Source: Rhodotorula mucilaginosa (lineage: Eukaryota > Basidiomycota > Microbotryomycetes > Sporidiobolales > Sporidiobolaceae). Taken from it: a stretch of DNA of 64,000 nucleotides. The notes beneath the pieces were generated by a model. The model was given only the letters and a program-made list of their open reading frames with translations. It was not told where the DNA came from and did no database searches. The stretch covers positions 1,525,317 to 1,589,316 of the forward strand of contig CP137865.1 of the NCBI GenBank assembly GCA_034406715.1, read 5' to 3'. Each line of letters begins with the position of its first letter. Position 1 is the stretch's first letter. This document shows positions 23,423 through 35,272 of this stretch, piece after piece. A program made the position numbers and the translations under genes.

Positions 23423-23850
23423 TTCCTTGAACGAATCTTCTGTTTGCTAAGCCGTCCCTTGCGCTTGTACGTGCTCTGGCTTGGGGCGCGACGGCGTTCT
23501 CGTCGCCGAGTTCAAGTGGGGAGCGGAACCGAGCGAGCGGTTGCGTCTCTAGAGCGTCACGGTCGAGCCTGGCCAGCCTTCGGGCAGATTCGCCCTGTAC
23601 TCTAGTTCGCCGGGTATTCCTATCCAAAGCACTCTATGCGGACTGGCGCAAGTACGGCCGGCGGAAGTTGCTCTTTCACGCGGAAGCTGCTGCGTCGCGT
23701 CGCTCTCGTTGTCCGTCTTTCTCCGTCAAGCAAAGCTCGCATAGGCAGTCGATCGAATGGTAGCTACTATGTTGCAGACTCCCGCGAAGAAGAGAGAAAG
23801 TGTCTTTAGAGAGGGAGGGGGAAATCTATATCATATAAACAGCAGCAGCG
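23423..23850. other. intergenic region
   Basis: This spacer lies between the HOOK start and the aspartic protease stop. No gene or RNA was recognised. Confidence 0.5.
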
Positions 23851-26599
23851 TTACGCCAACAACCCGATCCCGAACCCAACCGCGGTCGCGAGGAGGACCG
23901 ACACGCCCGCCAGCGGGACACTGCCGAGGAGGAGATTACGCCCGGGCGCGCCTCCGCTGCTCAAACCGGTCTGACCGCCAAACACAGCCGTCGTGACCGT
24001 ATTCGCAGCGACGAGCGTCGTCCGCACTCCGGCGTTCGCTCCCGCTCCCGCCGTGCCCGAGCCTCGCGGAGGAGGAGCCCCCGAGGGTCCGTAGATCCCA
24101 CCCGGGATGGCGGTCAGGTTCCCGTCGTGGGCGGGGTCGGACGAGTTGGAAGGCGGGAAGAACGGCATCGGGTGCGAGGAATTCGAGAGGGTTGCGAACC
24201 CGACGGCGGGGGGTGAGGCGCGAAAGACCGAGTAGACGTTCTTGAGGAAGGCGGCGCCGATCTGCGGCACGAGTCGATTTGTTCCGGTTGAGAGTCAGTT
24301 GGCTGGAGATCGAGGACCAGCACAGCGAGGTCGGGGAGCACAGAAAAGTGCCCCCAGACACCGCGCGTGCATTTGAAGGAAGCGATCATGCACGACCGAC
24401 TCACCACCCAACTGATCCGACTCCCGCCCGAAAAGGCCAAATCAAAGAACGCGCCCAAACACGTCGAGGCGTTCGTCTGCGGATCGATCCCGAACGGTCC
24501 GAGGTTGAAATCCGCGGTCGACATGTTGTACGTCTGCGCGCGCGAGCGCGGAAATACGTTCGTTAGGGTTCGGGTACTTGAACACGAGTTAGGTGAGGGA
24601 AGAAGGTTGAGAGAGAGTGGAATGAGAAAACGTACGACTCCGCCAAAGGTGAGACCGACCGTGATGTTGGCCGAACAAGGGTACGAGTAATAGCCTGTGC
24701 GATTTCACGTCAGCGCGGATCGAAAAGAGAAGCAAGGAAAGAGGATGTGGCGAACTGACCGGTGTAAGCCCCCGTCGCGGCTCTCGCGCCGGGCACGTGC
24801 GCATAAATGTTGGCGACGACGTCCCTCGGCCCTCCGATCAACGTCGTCCCCGTATCGATCGCGACCATATCCTCCTGCCCGTTCGTCCCACCACTCGCCC
24901 ACGAAGTGACGTTCGTTCCATTGACGGCGACCTGATCCATCTTGACGAGCCAGTAACTCTCTTGCCCACTCGGCAAGGGGACATAGTTGATTTCGGAGCT
25001 GTAGAGGGACGAGTTGAGGTACCCGAACGTGAGAGACCCGCCTGGTTCGATCGAAGACGCGTTCGGGACGTTGATGAACCGCGATAACGAGACGGCAAAG
25101 CCGGGAAAGGGGAGCGCGTTCCCTTGGTAGAGGTTTTGCCACCATGGGACGGCCTGAGACGCCGCGAGGGGTTGCCAGCCGAGGCCTGCAGCGGGTTGTC
25201 GTGGTCAGCGCACCGGTTTACTGGCGTTGCAAACGAAAAAGAGAGGGAAAACCGGGTGGGAACTCACCCATCAACCCGCTAATGTCACCGCCGAGCAAGT
25301 CCCGACTGACACTCTCCACCAACGCAAACGCCTGACTCGAGACATTGTATCCCGCGAACGCAACATAATCCTGCATCATCTCCCCTTGGGCCTGGCCCGA
25401 CCCGTACCGGACTGAGAAGGACGTGTTCATGTCGACTTGGGTTTGCGACAGCGACCAGTTGAACAAGGGGACGGTGCTCGAGCAGCCGGTGAGGGAGGTG
25501 CAGTAGTTGGAGGCGATCCAGAGATCGGCAGAGCTAGTGGGCAAAGGGGGGAAACTCCCGAGTTCAGTCTCGAGGACTCGTTTTGGTCGGAACTAGGTCC
25601 GGTAGAAGACACTCACCCGGTATCGAGTATGCAGTTCATATACTGTGCTGGTACTCCAATTCCGATCGGCGCATAGTAGGATCTGTGAAAGGGTTGCGGC
25701 GATCAGCTCTCCCTTCTTGAATTCCTCATCTTGCGCGCGAGGGGGTGTTCGAAGCCGCAGATCTCAGGAGGACCCGAGAGGGAGACTCACAAGTCTGCAT
25801 CGTAATTGAGCAAGTGGACGTCCCCAACGGGGACGGTCTGCGTTGGACCGGGGAACGTGGTCGGAGCCGTCCTCGTCGCGCTGTTGTTGACGCTCCCGGA
25901 AGAAGATCCGCCGCCACTGGTCCGAGTCGCAGCGACTGCGGTCGCGGTTCCGTAGCCGGCGGTACTGAGTGCAGTGCGAGTAGTGGGGGCTGTTGACGAC
26001 GAGACGGTGGTGCCGAGGTGGCCGCCGTTGGGGCCCGCGAGTTGACGGCGGGCGATTGACCAGGCGTCGTCGACGGATTCGTCGTCCTCCTCCCGCGCGT
26101 CTCCGACTTGTAGTCCTGATACTCTTCTCCGTCCCTTGCGTGTCCTCCGCGTGCCCTCGCCGTTCTCATCGTCGTAGTCATTGTTTTGCGGAGATTCCGC
26201 TTTTGAATCGTCTCCGCGTCTCTTCAAGTCGGCGGCGGTGGTGCTGGCGTCCACTCCGTACTTGATTGCAAGCCTGTCCTTTTCTCGGAGTGCCCACCCG
26301 GCAACAATGTCGTGCTGGTCCTGCTGGGACGGAGTCCTCGCCAAGGCGCGGAGGTGACCGTTCCTGCGCAAGAGGGGGACGTGCACGCCTCGCGCGCCCG
26401 TGCCCGTTGTTGCGGGAGGATGGGTCGCGCCGGTGGGTTGTGGCTGCCGGGCGTGTGTGTTGGACTTGGCTTGGACGGGCGTTGCGAGGGCGAGGGCGGC
26501 GAGGGTGGCGGCCAAGACCAGCAAGCTGAGCGGAGGCGACTGCGGCGGAGGAGGCGAGTGCGGTTGGGCGGTGCGTCGACTGGCTCGAGACGGTGCCAT
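23851..26599 (-). CDS. pepsin-like aspartic protease with predicted GPI signal (yapsin-like)
   Basis: Predicted 721-residue preproprotein. Minus-strand exons run 26599-25791, 25682-25617, 25533-25268, 25185-24760, 24694-24636, 24533-24405 and 24261-23851, all in phase. A hydrophobic signal peptide (LSLLVLAATLAALALA) is followed by a long polar propeptide with dibasic sites. The A1 catalytic core carries the first aspartate in ILDTGSADLWIAS, a YGSGQAQG flap-type segment and the second aspartate in AIDTGTTLIGGP. The final exon ends with a Ser/Thr/Gly/Pro-rich stalk and a hydrophobic tail (VPLAGVSVLLATAVGFG), typical of a GPI-attachment signal. Fungal yapsins act at the cell surface on wall proteins and other secreted substrates. 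An in-frame upstream Met exists, but 26599 gives the proper signal peptide. Confidence 0.9.
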
Positions 26600-27125
26600 A
26601 GTGTGCCTTGAACAACTCTCGACTACTACAGTTATAGTCTGGTGGGAGCGAAAAGCTGAGCGAGTTGCGCGTGCCGAGACTTGCGAAATTGCACCGCCTC
26701 GTTCCCGCTCGCCGCCCGTTGCACTGCGCATTACCCTGCGTTGCTAGAGTCCTGGATACTGCGAGCATGGCAGAGAAAAGTATAGGGACTGCCCTGCCAG
26801 AGACTCCGGGCCACTCCGGAACTCGCCACTCCTGCTCCACTGGCTTCATCACATTTGATTGTCAGGCTGCCCGCGTCCAGCCAGTGCTCACCCGCCCAAC
26901 TGGAACGGCCATGCTCGTGTTCGCTATACTTAACCGCCTGCCAAGGCGAAACTCTGCCCACTCCGTCACGCAGCCGCACGCGCACGCGCACGCACCGCTC
27001 GGCCAACTTGAACCAACTCCGCGGCTTGTCCGGGTTGCGTCTTTGGCCCGCCTGCTTCGCTCAAGTCCCTTCACGGACGCACTTCTGCTCTCTTTCTCCG
27101 CTCTCTCGTGCTACCAAAGCACGCG
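26600..27125. promoter_or_regulatory. divergent promoter region
   Basis: The aspartic protease (minus) and the RhoGAP gene (plus) diverge from this 526-bp interval, so it must contain both promoters. No individual element could be identified with confidence. Confidence 0.5.
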
Positions 27126-30100
27126 ATGTGGCACTCCCACGACGATCGGCGAGCGAGGCGTGCCTCAGCCGGGTCCGCCGAGCCTGCCCGAGGCGGACCC
27201 CTCCGTTCTTCCTCGGCGCACGCTCCCACCGTTGGCTATACAGGCTACGAGGGCGACCATGATCGCGACAACCAGATGTCCGGAAGGAAGAGGGCCAATT
27301 CGCTCTCAAAGTTCTTTGGCCGCCATCCCCACGAAGACGAACACGAAGTCCGCGCCAAGCTGCCACTCGTAACGGGCGCCCTGCGTGCAGCACCACCGTC
27401 ACCCCATGGCCAGGCTCATCCAACGGCCGCGAACCCCCTCCTCCAGTCATCGCCGCCTCCTTCCCAGTCGGGATTGTTTTCCCGCGCCGCTCGACAGAGA
27501 CGCAAGAGCGCCGGTTCCGGCTCGGCGTCGACTCGGCCGCCACTACCGCTCCCCCCGCCGTCGTTTTTGACTCGGCAGAGGTCTGCTTCTGTGCCCCCCG
27601 CGTCGTCGCCTGTGGGCCGAACCGGGTACGAGTCTCGCGCACAGGCGACTTATGGTTCGTCGAGGAGGCGGAGTCGCTCGTTGCAGCGGGGGGAGGCGGA
27701 GAGAAGTGAAAACGAAGCGACGCACCCGACAGAAGAAGAAGCGGAAGAACCCACCACCACCACCGACTTATTAGCCGCCACCGCCCAACTCGACCAACCC
27801 CCGCTCTTCAAAGCCAATTTCTCCTTCCGCCAACTCCACCGACTCGAACGCGCCGCCCACCGCGTCGAGAAACATGATCGCAAGCAAGTGAGGAAGGGGA
27901 CGCGCGGAGCCGAGATCAAGATCGCGATGGGGGTTCTCGAAATTTTGGAAACGGAGAGGAGGAACAAGAAAAAGCTGAGAGGGCAGGGGGGCGGAGGTAG
28001 TCGGAGTCACAGTCGGAGTCGGAGTAGGAGTCGGGGAGGAAGGGCCACGGACGGCGAGGGAGATTTGGTCGAGAGTTTCACTTCCGGTCTCGGTGGACTC
28101 GCGCGCCAACTCGAATCCGACCTCGGGCACCGACTCGGCGGCGGCGGCGGCGGCGGCGGTGCAGCGACCTCTTCTCGGTCGCGGCAGCCTTCTACCATCA
28201 CAGCTATCGACGCCCACACCGAGCAAGTGTCTTCTCGCTCGAAGTCGAACTCGGGCATCAGTGGGAGAGAATTGGTCGCGGGAGTCGGTGGCGCAGCTGC
28301 GGTGGCTGGATTGGTCGGAGCCGGTTACGAATGGTGGCGCCATCACCATGACGCTGGTTCCCATCGCGGGACCGACGGCTCGGTCAAAGAAGGAAGGGAG
28401 CGCTTGTCCGGCGGCCGAGGCACAGAACGAGGTGAGTTCCGCTTCCTTTTGCGTTCTTTCTTCTCCTTCTCTGGCGAACGAGAGTGAGCTGATGTCATTG
28501 AGGGTTTTCATACAACACACAGGGGTCTCTGATATCGGACATTGGCCAACTCCGTCACGACATCCCGAAAACCCGCGCGCTTTGAACGCCGTCCCGCCCG
28601 CCACCGCCCACCCTGCCACCGCTTCGATCCCTCGTCCCCTCGCTTCTTCCTCCTCTCCGGCCGGTCCTCCTCCGCCACCGACGCCGTATTTCTCCCGCCT
28701 CACCCCGGCGCAACATCACCTCGTCCGCCACGCAGCGGCCGCCTTGCTCCTGAAACAACATCATGAGCACAAAGGGGTGCATGATGCCCTGCATCGCGCG
28801 ATTGGAGGGTTCGAAAAGATGGTCAAGACTCTGGAAGCGGGGATGGAGAGTGCGTGGAGAGGCGCGAGGGAACATGCCCCGGAGGCGGTGATGGGTACGC
28901 GACCTTCCAGTACGTCTTGCGTTGCCCTTTTCTGCCGAGACGGGCTGCTGGTTTACAATCGTTCACGTTGCCATCTCGCAGAACTGTTTGGGACGCCACT
29001 GAAATATCTGACGACGCACGAAGGGGTCGATTCGTTCCACGGGGCGGACCCGCACGGGACGGTTCGGATCCCCGAGTTCCTCGACCACTGCATTACGGCG
29101 ATGATGCAGGCCGGTGCGCCTGCTCGCCGTCTTCCCCTCTCTTCTGTTCCCATATCCATCTTGGACTGACTATCGTGAACTCCGTCCGTGCGCAGACGTG
29201 ACGGTCGAAGGCATCTTGCGCAAGAGTGGCAAACTCCGCATCGTCCGAGAGATCATGCACGCGCTCGATACGAGCGGCGGGAACGACACCGTCATTGACT
29301 TGGCTGCTCTGTGCGTCAAACGCCTCACTCACTGTGGCGGATCAGATCCCTCCCCGGGTGTGAGAGGCGTCGAGCTGACTGATCGTCTCTGGTCTTGTTC
29401 GCACAGCGATCCGGTCACGCTCGCCGACTTGTTCAAGCAGTTCCTCGGCGCGTTGCCGGACCCGCCCATGACCAGTCACTTGTTCAAGCTCTTCATCGCG
29501 TGCTCGCGTGCGTCTTCTCGTTCGCATTGTGTTTGCCTGTCCACGCGGGGAGTGAGAAGGCTGATCCTCGCTTTTTTTTTTTTTCTTTCGATGGCGGATC
29601 CAGATATCTCGCATGTTGGCATCCGGAGACGGTGCATGCACCTCGTCGTCTGCATGATGCCCAAGACGGTGAGTCGCTTCCATTGCCTTCGCGTCCACGG
29701 GTCCAGAATGCTCAATTTTTGCCACCGTGCCACAACACGCAGAACCGCGACGTGCTCGAAGTCGTGTTTCTGTTCCTCCAGTGAGTCGGATCCGACGTCG
29801 ATTGAGCTTTCTCATGGGCGGGGATTGTTGGACTGACCGGCTCGCTGTTTTGACTCGCCGCAGATGGCTCTCTCGTTTTGCGCACATCACGATCAAGGAC
29901 GGCAACCGCATGAACCTGACCAATATTGCCACAGGTGCGCTTTCTAGCGAACTGCCTTCGTACAAGCACGAGAACTCCAGGAGGTGGACCTTGCTGATCC
30001 CTCGCTTCGCAGTCATGGCGCCTACCTTGCTCCGCCCAGGCCACCGCGACCCCAAGCCCGTCGAGATCCGCCCCATGATCGCCGCAGTCCTGTCCCTCCT

Positions 30101-30275
30101 CGAGGACCAACACATCCTGCACTCTGTCCCGTCCGAGTTGGCGCACGTGTTGCACCTCGAGGTGCCGCGCGACGAGCACCACCGCAAGCACGGCCCGGGA
30201 GGAGGAGGAGGAGGTGGTCCGGCGGGATTGCAGAGCGGAGCGGCGCTGTTGCATACGCTTGCCAAGGTGCTCTGA
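27126..30275 (+). CDS. RhoGAP-domain protein with long disordered N-terminal half
   Basis: Predicted 820-residue protein from exons 27126-28431, 28523-28894, 28982-29113, 29196-29310, 29407-29507, 29604-29668, 29743-29780, 29864-29934 and 30013-30275, all in phase. The N-terminal ~435 residues are Ser/Arg/Pro-rich. They include an RS-like stretch, a poly-Gly run and a short glycine-zipper-like hydrophobic segment (GVGGAAAVAGLVGAGYEWW). The C-terminal ~230 residues form a RhoGAP domain: LFGTPLKYL, IPEFLDHC, VEGILRKSG with the arginine finger, LPDPPMTSHLF, VVFLFLQWL and NIATVMAPTLLRP. Such proteins stimulate GTP hydrolysis by Rho, Rac or Cdc42 in polarity and cell-wall signalling. The join between the two halves rests on splice phase at 28431/28523 only. 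Two separate genes is the alternative. Confidence 0.82.
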
Positions 30276-30625
30276 GGATTGTGGCTGTTTTGTAAGAATA
30301 CACTTGTAACAGGGGTCTCGTATTCCTCTCCAGCAGGAGCAATTTGCGATCGAGGGCATTGAGTTTCACGTGCTTGCTGAGCGGGAGGGCGTTGAAAGGT
30401 GTATACACGTGCATACCTACAGGGTTGCCTGAATGACTTGAGCAGCGTACTTCCTGACACCTTTGTGTACGTTCTCTCCGGCTGTGCCTTCAGCCGAGCG
30501 GGAGCGCTGGGGCCTCGTCAACGACTCCGAGTCCTTGGCCCGCCTCCTCGTCTCTTTCCCTCTCGTTGCATCACGCTTCCACCCCGCACTGGTCCTCGGA
30601 GACTGCTGCAGAGTGATCAGACAAG
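30276..30625. other. intergenic region
   Basis: 350 bp between two plus-strand genes, with no recognised feature. It presumably includes the promoter of the F-box gene. Confidence 0.5.
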
Positions 30626-32718
30626 ATGCAGTCATCGGACGAGTACAGCGACCCGCATGACGACCCCTCTGACGACGACTACGACCCTCGTCCGTCTTCA
30701 TCGCTCTCAACTCCGACTCGCCGCAAAAACTCGCCTGCCAAGCGAGCCAGCCCTGCAAAGGTCGGTGTACAGGCTCCTATGGTGCCCATGAAGCGCACCT
30801 TGTCCCTGTACAGCTTGCCCGCCGAGATGTGAGTCCCCTCGAAGCTGTCCCGCTTTTGCCCCACTTCACTGAGCCGACGCTGAGACCATGCTCTCTCCTT
30901 CGCGCACAGCATCGACGCCATTCTGTACGAGCCCACGCTGCGCATCCATGATCACATGGCTCTCGCGAGGACCTGCCGCACCCTCCGAGCGGTGTACTAT
31001 ACCCCTCCGCCGGCCGGCAACACCTACGCAGCCTTCTCGTCCCCCGTCTGGGCCGCCCTCGTAGCCCAACGTCCGTTCGAAGGTCAAGGTCGCCCCGCCA
31101 TGTTTTACAGCTACACTCACAACGCCACGGCCATCGCGGGGATGTACCCTTCCAAGGAGAAGGAGAAGCGCTTGAAGCACCTCTGGAGCGACCGCTTCGA
31201 CGAGACCAAGATGGTCGTCCTCGGCAGCAAACGCACGTCGGAGCAGCGCAAATGGGACCGCGCGTTGCAGATGCACGTTTTGTACCCGGCCAAGCACGAA
31301 CGGATGCTCATCAGGAGCGAAGAGTGGACCGACGCCATCGCCGACGTCGCCAAGCAGGTGCGCCGTCGCCGTGGCAGTCTCTTCGTCAGGATCTTCTCCG
31401 TTCGTTCGATCGCTGACTTAAGCAACGCTACCATATGGGACGCACAGCGCATCACCAAGACGACCGCCAAGCAGAACTACAAGCTCAGTGAAGCCGAGTG
31501 AGCTCATCGCCCTTTTTTCTCTTGCCTTCACTCGCTCTCTGACCCAGTAACTGCCATCTCAGGCTCGGACGCCTCCCGCACATCGAGAAGCGCAACCCTC
31601 ACTACCGCGGAGCGGCACCGATGCAGCTGTATGTCGAAGCGGCAGTCGAGAGGCTCGCGTACAAATTGCACGGCGGATACCAAGGTCACCTGCAAGTGTA
31701 CGTCACGCGTGCATGTCTTTGTGCGAGTTCGGTGCCCACGCTCGAGTACGATGTGGGAAAGGTTCTTACTTCCGCGGCGGTGACGCACAGCATCAAGACG
31801 CTCACCGAACGCGCCGCCAAGGCGAACCAAACCCGCCGCGCCAAAGCCGCCGGGACGTGGCAACCTCCGACGCCGCAAAAGACGCCCAGGAAGAGTCGCA
31901 AGACTCAAGAAAAGGAGCCGATGCCGACTCCGGGATGGAGGCAGTTGACTCCGCCGCCGATCGTGCTCGGTGATGAGGACGACGACGGCTATGGCGACGA
32001 AGCGGGTTCGCCGACGCCGGGACCGAGTCGCGCGGCGACGGCGGCGGCGGCGGCGCCAGGACCTATTTACATCTCCGACAACGACAACGATGACAGCGAG
32101 TTGATGTTCATGGAGCCCAAGACGCCTACTCGCCGTGTCGAGAAGAAGCGCACCTTTTCGGACGAGGACGGCGACGACGACGAGGATGCGATTGTCGTCA
32201 CTCCCCCTCCAAAGCAGCAACAACGCCAGCAGCAACTTCCGACGCCGCTCTCGCCCCTTGGAGGCGTCAGTCCGTTGAGTATGGCCGGGGCTGCGGGACC
32301 AAGTACGCCGTCTCCCTCCGCGCGCAAGAAGCGTCGTGGTCGTCGTCGGAAGCAGTCGTCGTTGTCGTCGTCTGTCAAGCAGGAGACCAACCCGACCGGC
32401 GGTATGGCCGACGCCGCGTACGAGGAGGTCAAGCCGTCGTCGTCGGGAACGCTTCAAGTGGCGCACGCGTCCGGCTCCGCCATCGCCGCCGCCGGTCCCG
32501 CGCAGACTCTGCCCAAGTTTGAGGGGCTCGCCTGGCTCTCGCCTTGGTCAGAGGAGGAGGCGGTCATCGCTGGAGGAGGCGTCCCAGTCAAGCAGGACGC
32601 GCAAGGCTTTGAAGGAGACGTCAAGAAAGAGGAGGAGGCGGAGGAGGAGACGATCATGAGGAGTGATGGACGCCCGGCTCGTCGCGGAGCCAGAAGGGAC
32701 TACTCAATCTATGCTTGA
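30626..32718 (+). CDS. F-box-like protein with XPA C-terminal-type domain
   Basis: Predicted 587-residue protein from exons 30626-30828, 30910-31357, 31448-31497, 31563-31697 and 31791-32718. An acidic N-terminus is followed by a short helical segment (LYSLPAEMIDAILYE, LARTCRTLRAVYY) that looks like an F-box. After it comes ITKTTAKQNYKLSEAELGRL, then KRNPH, PMQLY and ERLAYKLHGG. This block resembles the XPA/Rad14 C-terminal DNA-binding region (KT-AK-Y-L-L, NPH, M-LY). The last ~250 residues are disordered, with acidic, Ser/Pro and Lys/Arg-rich parts, and end in RRDYSIYA. The combination suggests a chromatin or DNA-damage-related SCF substrate adaptor, but both domain calls are by eye. The last intron is 93 nt, so retaining it would keep the frame open. 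Confidence 0.65.
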
Positions 32719-33331
32719 GGAGGAGGAAGGTCCGCTTTCCGGTCTGACCGAGGAGGGCCGGAGTGTCTTTTTGTTTTGTTCATCGGCTTGGGAAGTACTT
32801 GGGGACTCGGGAGGATTCGCTTCTTTCTTGAGGTGCAGTACCTGTTGTCGGTGTCGTGAATAGCTAGTGCTTTGCATGAATCAGGCTTTCGGTTTCCGAT
32901 CTCAAAATTTAAGTCCCCCAATCGGCGATTAGAGTGGCGAAACTTGAGGCAGTTGAGTCTGCTTCGAGTTTGCCCACGCGTCTCCAAGTTTCTGCACCTG
33001 AGATGGAACAAGGAAGCCCTGGTCCGCTTCAAGCTATGCCTCCACGACGTTGGGGCCCTGCTGCTCTTGCGAATGATGGGAGGGAAGCGTCTTAGGAGCC
33101 TGAGATGGTCAACGCGGGCGACGGCCACGGGCACTCTTGCCGAAAGTCGGATCCTGAATCGAGTGCAGCTCGTTACTACAATATGACCCACTGAACAGCT
33201 CACTGCACTAGAGGTTCCACTCGAGCTCGGCAAGAGTCCGAGCTTTGGCGGGGACGTTGAAGCCTTTGCTGCTGCAGCTGCACGCACGTTCTCGCTTTCG
33301 CTCCCAATCCACTCACAGACTCGTTGAAAAG
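32719..33331. other. intergenic region
   Basis: About 610 bp between plus-strand genes, without a recognised gene. Confidence 0.5.
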
Positions 33332-34954
33332 ATGGCTTGCTACAACTGCGGACAGGTCAGTCGCACTCTGCGCTGATGGGGCATCCATGCCGCGCCCTCG
33401 CCCGCACCTGCGGACCCACGACGAGCACGCCAAAGTCGAGCTTCGACTCCCCTCGCCCGCTCGATCTCGCCCGCGTCAAGCCACGCCACGGCAGAGGCAG
33501 GGACGGCACAGGATGCTCGGTTGCGTCACCTGCGAGGCCGCACCGATCGATCAGCTGGGGCGCCGGAGGAGGCAGCGAGCGACGACGAGCAGCAGCAGCA
33601 GCAGCGGCGGCGGCGGGAGGAGCTCTATGCAACGTGACCCTATTCGCACTCGCAAATGAACACAGGGAGGGGGCGCCGGAGGAACGGAAATCAAGAGGAG
33701 GAACTCCTGTGCTGTCTCTCTCTATGGCCCGACGATGAGCACCTACAATTTCCATAACTCTGGCGGAGCGGGAAGCTGATGGCGTCGCTTCCTTCTCCCT
33801 TGCCTCCCTGTGCTTGCCTATTCCCGACTCGCCGTCAAATATACAGCCCGGTCACATCGCTTCGGCTTGGAAAGTCTCCCGCCTTTGACGGCTCTTAGTT
33901 CGAAGAAGAGATCCGTCGAAAACTAATGCCGAATTCCACCGCTTCCTTTTGTCCTCGACGAGCAGCCCGACTGCTGGTACCCCCCAGTGCTACAACGCGA
34001 GTCTCTTCTCTCGTTTCTGAAGTGCCGGCGGCAGTCTTCCCACCCCGGCGGCGGAAAACTTACTCGAGGTCTCGTCCGCTTCTTTCCTTTCTGCAGTGCA
34101 ACCAGGAGGGCCACATCTCGCGTGCGTAACCTGTCCGCGCATCTTCTAATAGGCGTCGACCGCTGATGGCCGATGGCGAACTGTACAGGCGACTGCCCGA
34201 ACGCGGCCGTCCCGAAGAAGTGCTACTCGTGCGGTGACTCGGGTCACATCGTGTGTTTCCCTTATCTCTTGCGCGCACTATCCGGCGGGGAAATGGCAAA
34301 CCTTTACTCCCCTCGTGCTGACCACGACCCGCTTCCCACCGACTCGCGAAATCAGTCGCGCGAGTGCCCCCAGAACCCGAGCGGTGGCGCCTCGGCCGGC
34401 GGCTTCTCGTCGGGCGGTTTCGCCTCGGGCGGCGGCGCCGGTGCCGGTGTCTGCTACGGTTGCGGCCAGCCGGGTCACATCTCGCGCATGTGCCCGCAGC
34501 GTCAGCAGGGTGGCGGCTGTGCGTTTTTCCGTTTTACTCTTTTCTTTCGCACTCCCGGTGGTTTTCACTTGAGCGCAACAAGCTGACTTCGCTGTCTCCC
34601 TCTCTCGGGTTTAATTCGCACGCGTGTGCAGACCAGGGCGGCTTCCAACAGGGCGGTGCCGGCGGCTTCGGTGGCGCCAAGACGTGCTACTCGTGCGGCG
34701 GCGTCGGTCACCTCTCGCGTGACTGCGTCAACCCGGCCAAGTGCTTCAACTGCGGCCAGCAGGGACACGTCTCGCGCGACTGCCCGCAGCCCGCCGGCCA
34801 GAAGTCGTGCTACAACGTACGTTCTCTCTTCTTCTTCCAGTGTGGACTTTTGTCCCCCCGCTCACCCGAACACTCTTACCTCCTCCTCCAGTGTGGCGAG
34901 CTCGGCCACATCTCGCGCGACTGCCCGACCGCCGGCGGCGCCCCGGCCTCGTAA
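33332..34954 (+). CDS. GIS2: CCHC zinc-knuckle nucleic-acid-binding protein, Gis2/CNBP type
   Basis: Predicted 170-residue protein from exons 33332-33355, 34106-34121, 34189-34250, 34356-34518, 34632-34816 and 34892-34954. It contains six CX2CX4HX4C knuckles: CYNCGQEGHISRDC, CYSCGDSGHISREC, CYGCGQPGHISRMC, CYSCGGVGHLSRDC, CFNCGQQGHVSRDC and CYNCGELGHISRDC. Gly-rich linkers separate them. Members bind single-stranded G-rich RNA or DNA and act in translation and stress granules (yeast Gis2, human CNBP). Introns repeatedly cut the knuckles. The acceptor at 34106 was chosen over one 9 nt upstream because it gives perfect finger spacing. The first intron is about 750 nt, far longer than others in the window. 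Confidence 0.93.
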
Positions 34955-35272
34955 AGAGTGCCAGCTTGCCCCACGCGACGCGCGACGACTTTCTTCCGAC
35001 CTCGTTGTTTCCCCTTTACCCCCTTTGTGTCACTTTCCTTCCTTCCTTCTCACGTGTACCAGTATACCGGGTCGCGTCGATTCGATCGATCGGGGAGAGG
35101 AGAGGTTCGAATCGAATCGAGGCCGAAGAATTAGCCAGCAAAATCTTAAAACTGCAATCTCGCACTGCCTAGCTTGCCTGCCAACTTTGGACGTGTATGC
35201 TTTCACATCCTTTCTTCCTGAGGCCGCTGCCAGCTCTTTTTTGGTTGCGTGATGGCGTGGAAGGACATTGCT
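34955..35272. other. convergent intergenic region
   Basis: The convergent 3' flanks of the Gis2-type gene and VPS11. No other feature was recognised. Confidence 0.5.

Noticed and set aside
28136-28165. GGC-repeat run as a possible expandable microsatellite
   Set aside because: It encodes a poly-Gly stretch within the RhoGAP exon and is ordinary for this GC-rich genome.
32040-32660. Long minus-strand frame opposite the F-box gene (312 codons)
   Set aside because: It is the antisense shadow of a low-complexity Ser/Arg/Glu coding exon; the arginine-rich translation is typical of such shadows.
35090-35120. GGTTCGAATCG-like sequence resembling a tRNA B box
   Set aside because: No matching A box at the right distance and no cloverleaf; it lies in a convergent 3' flank.
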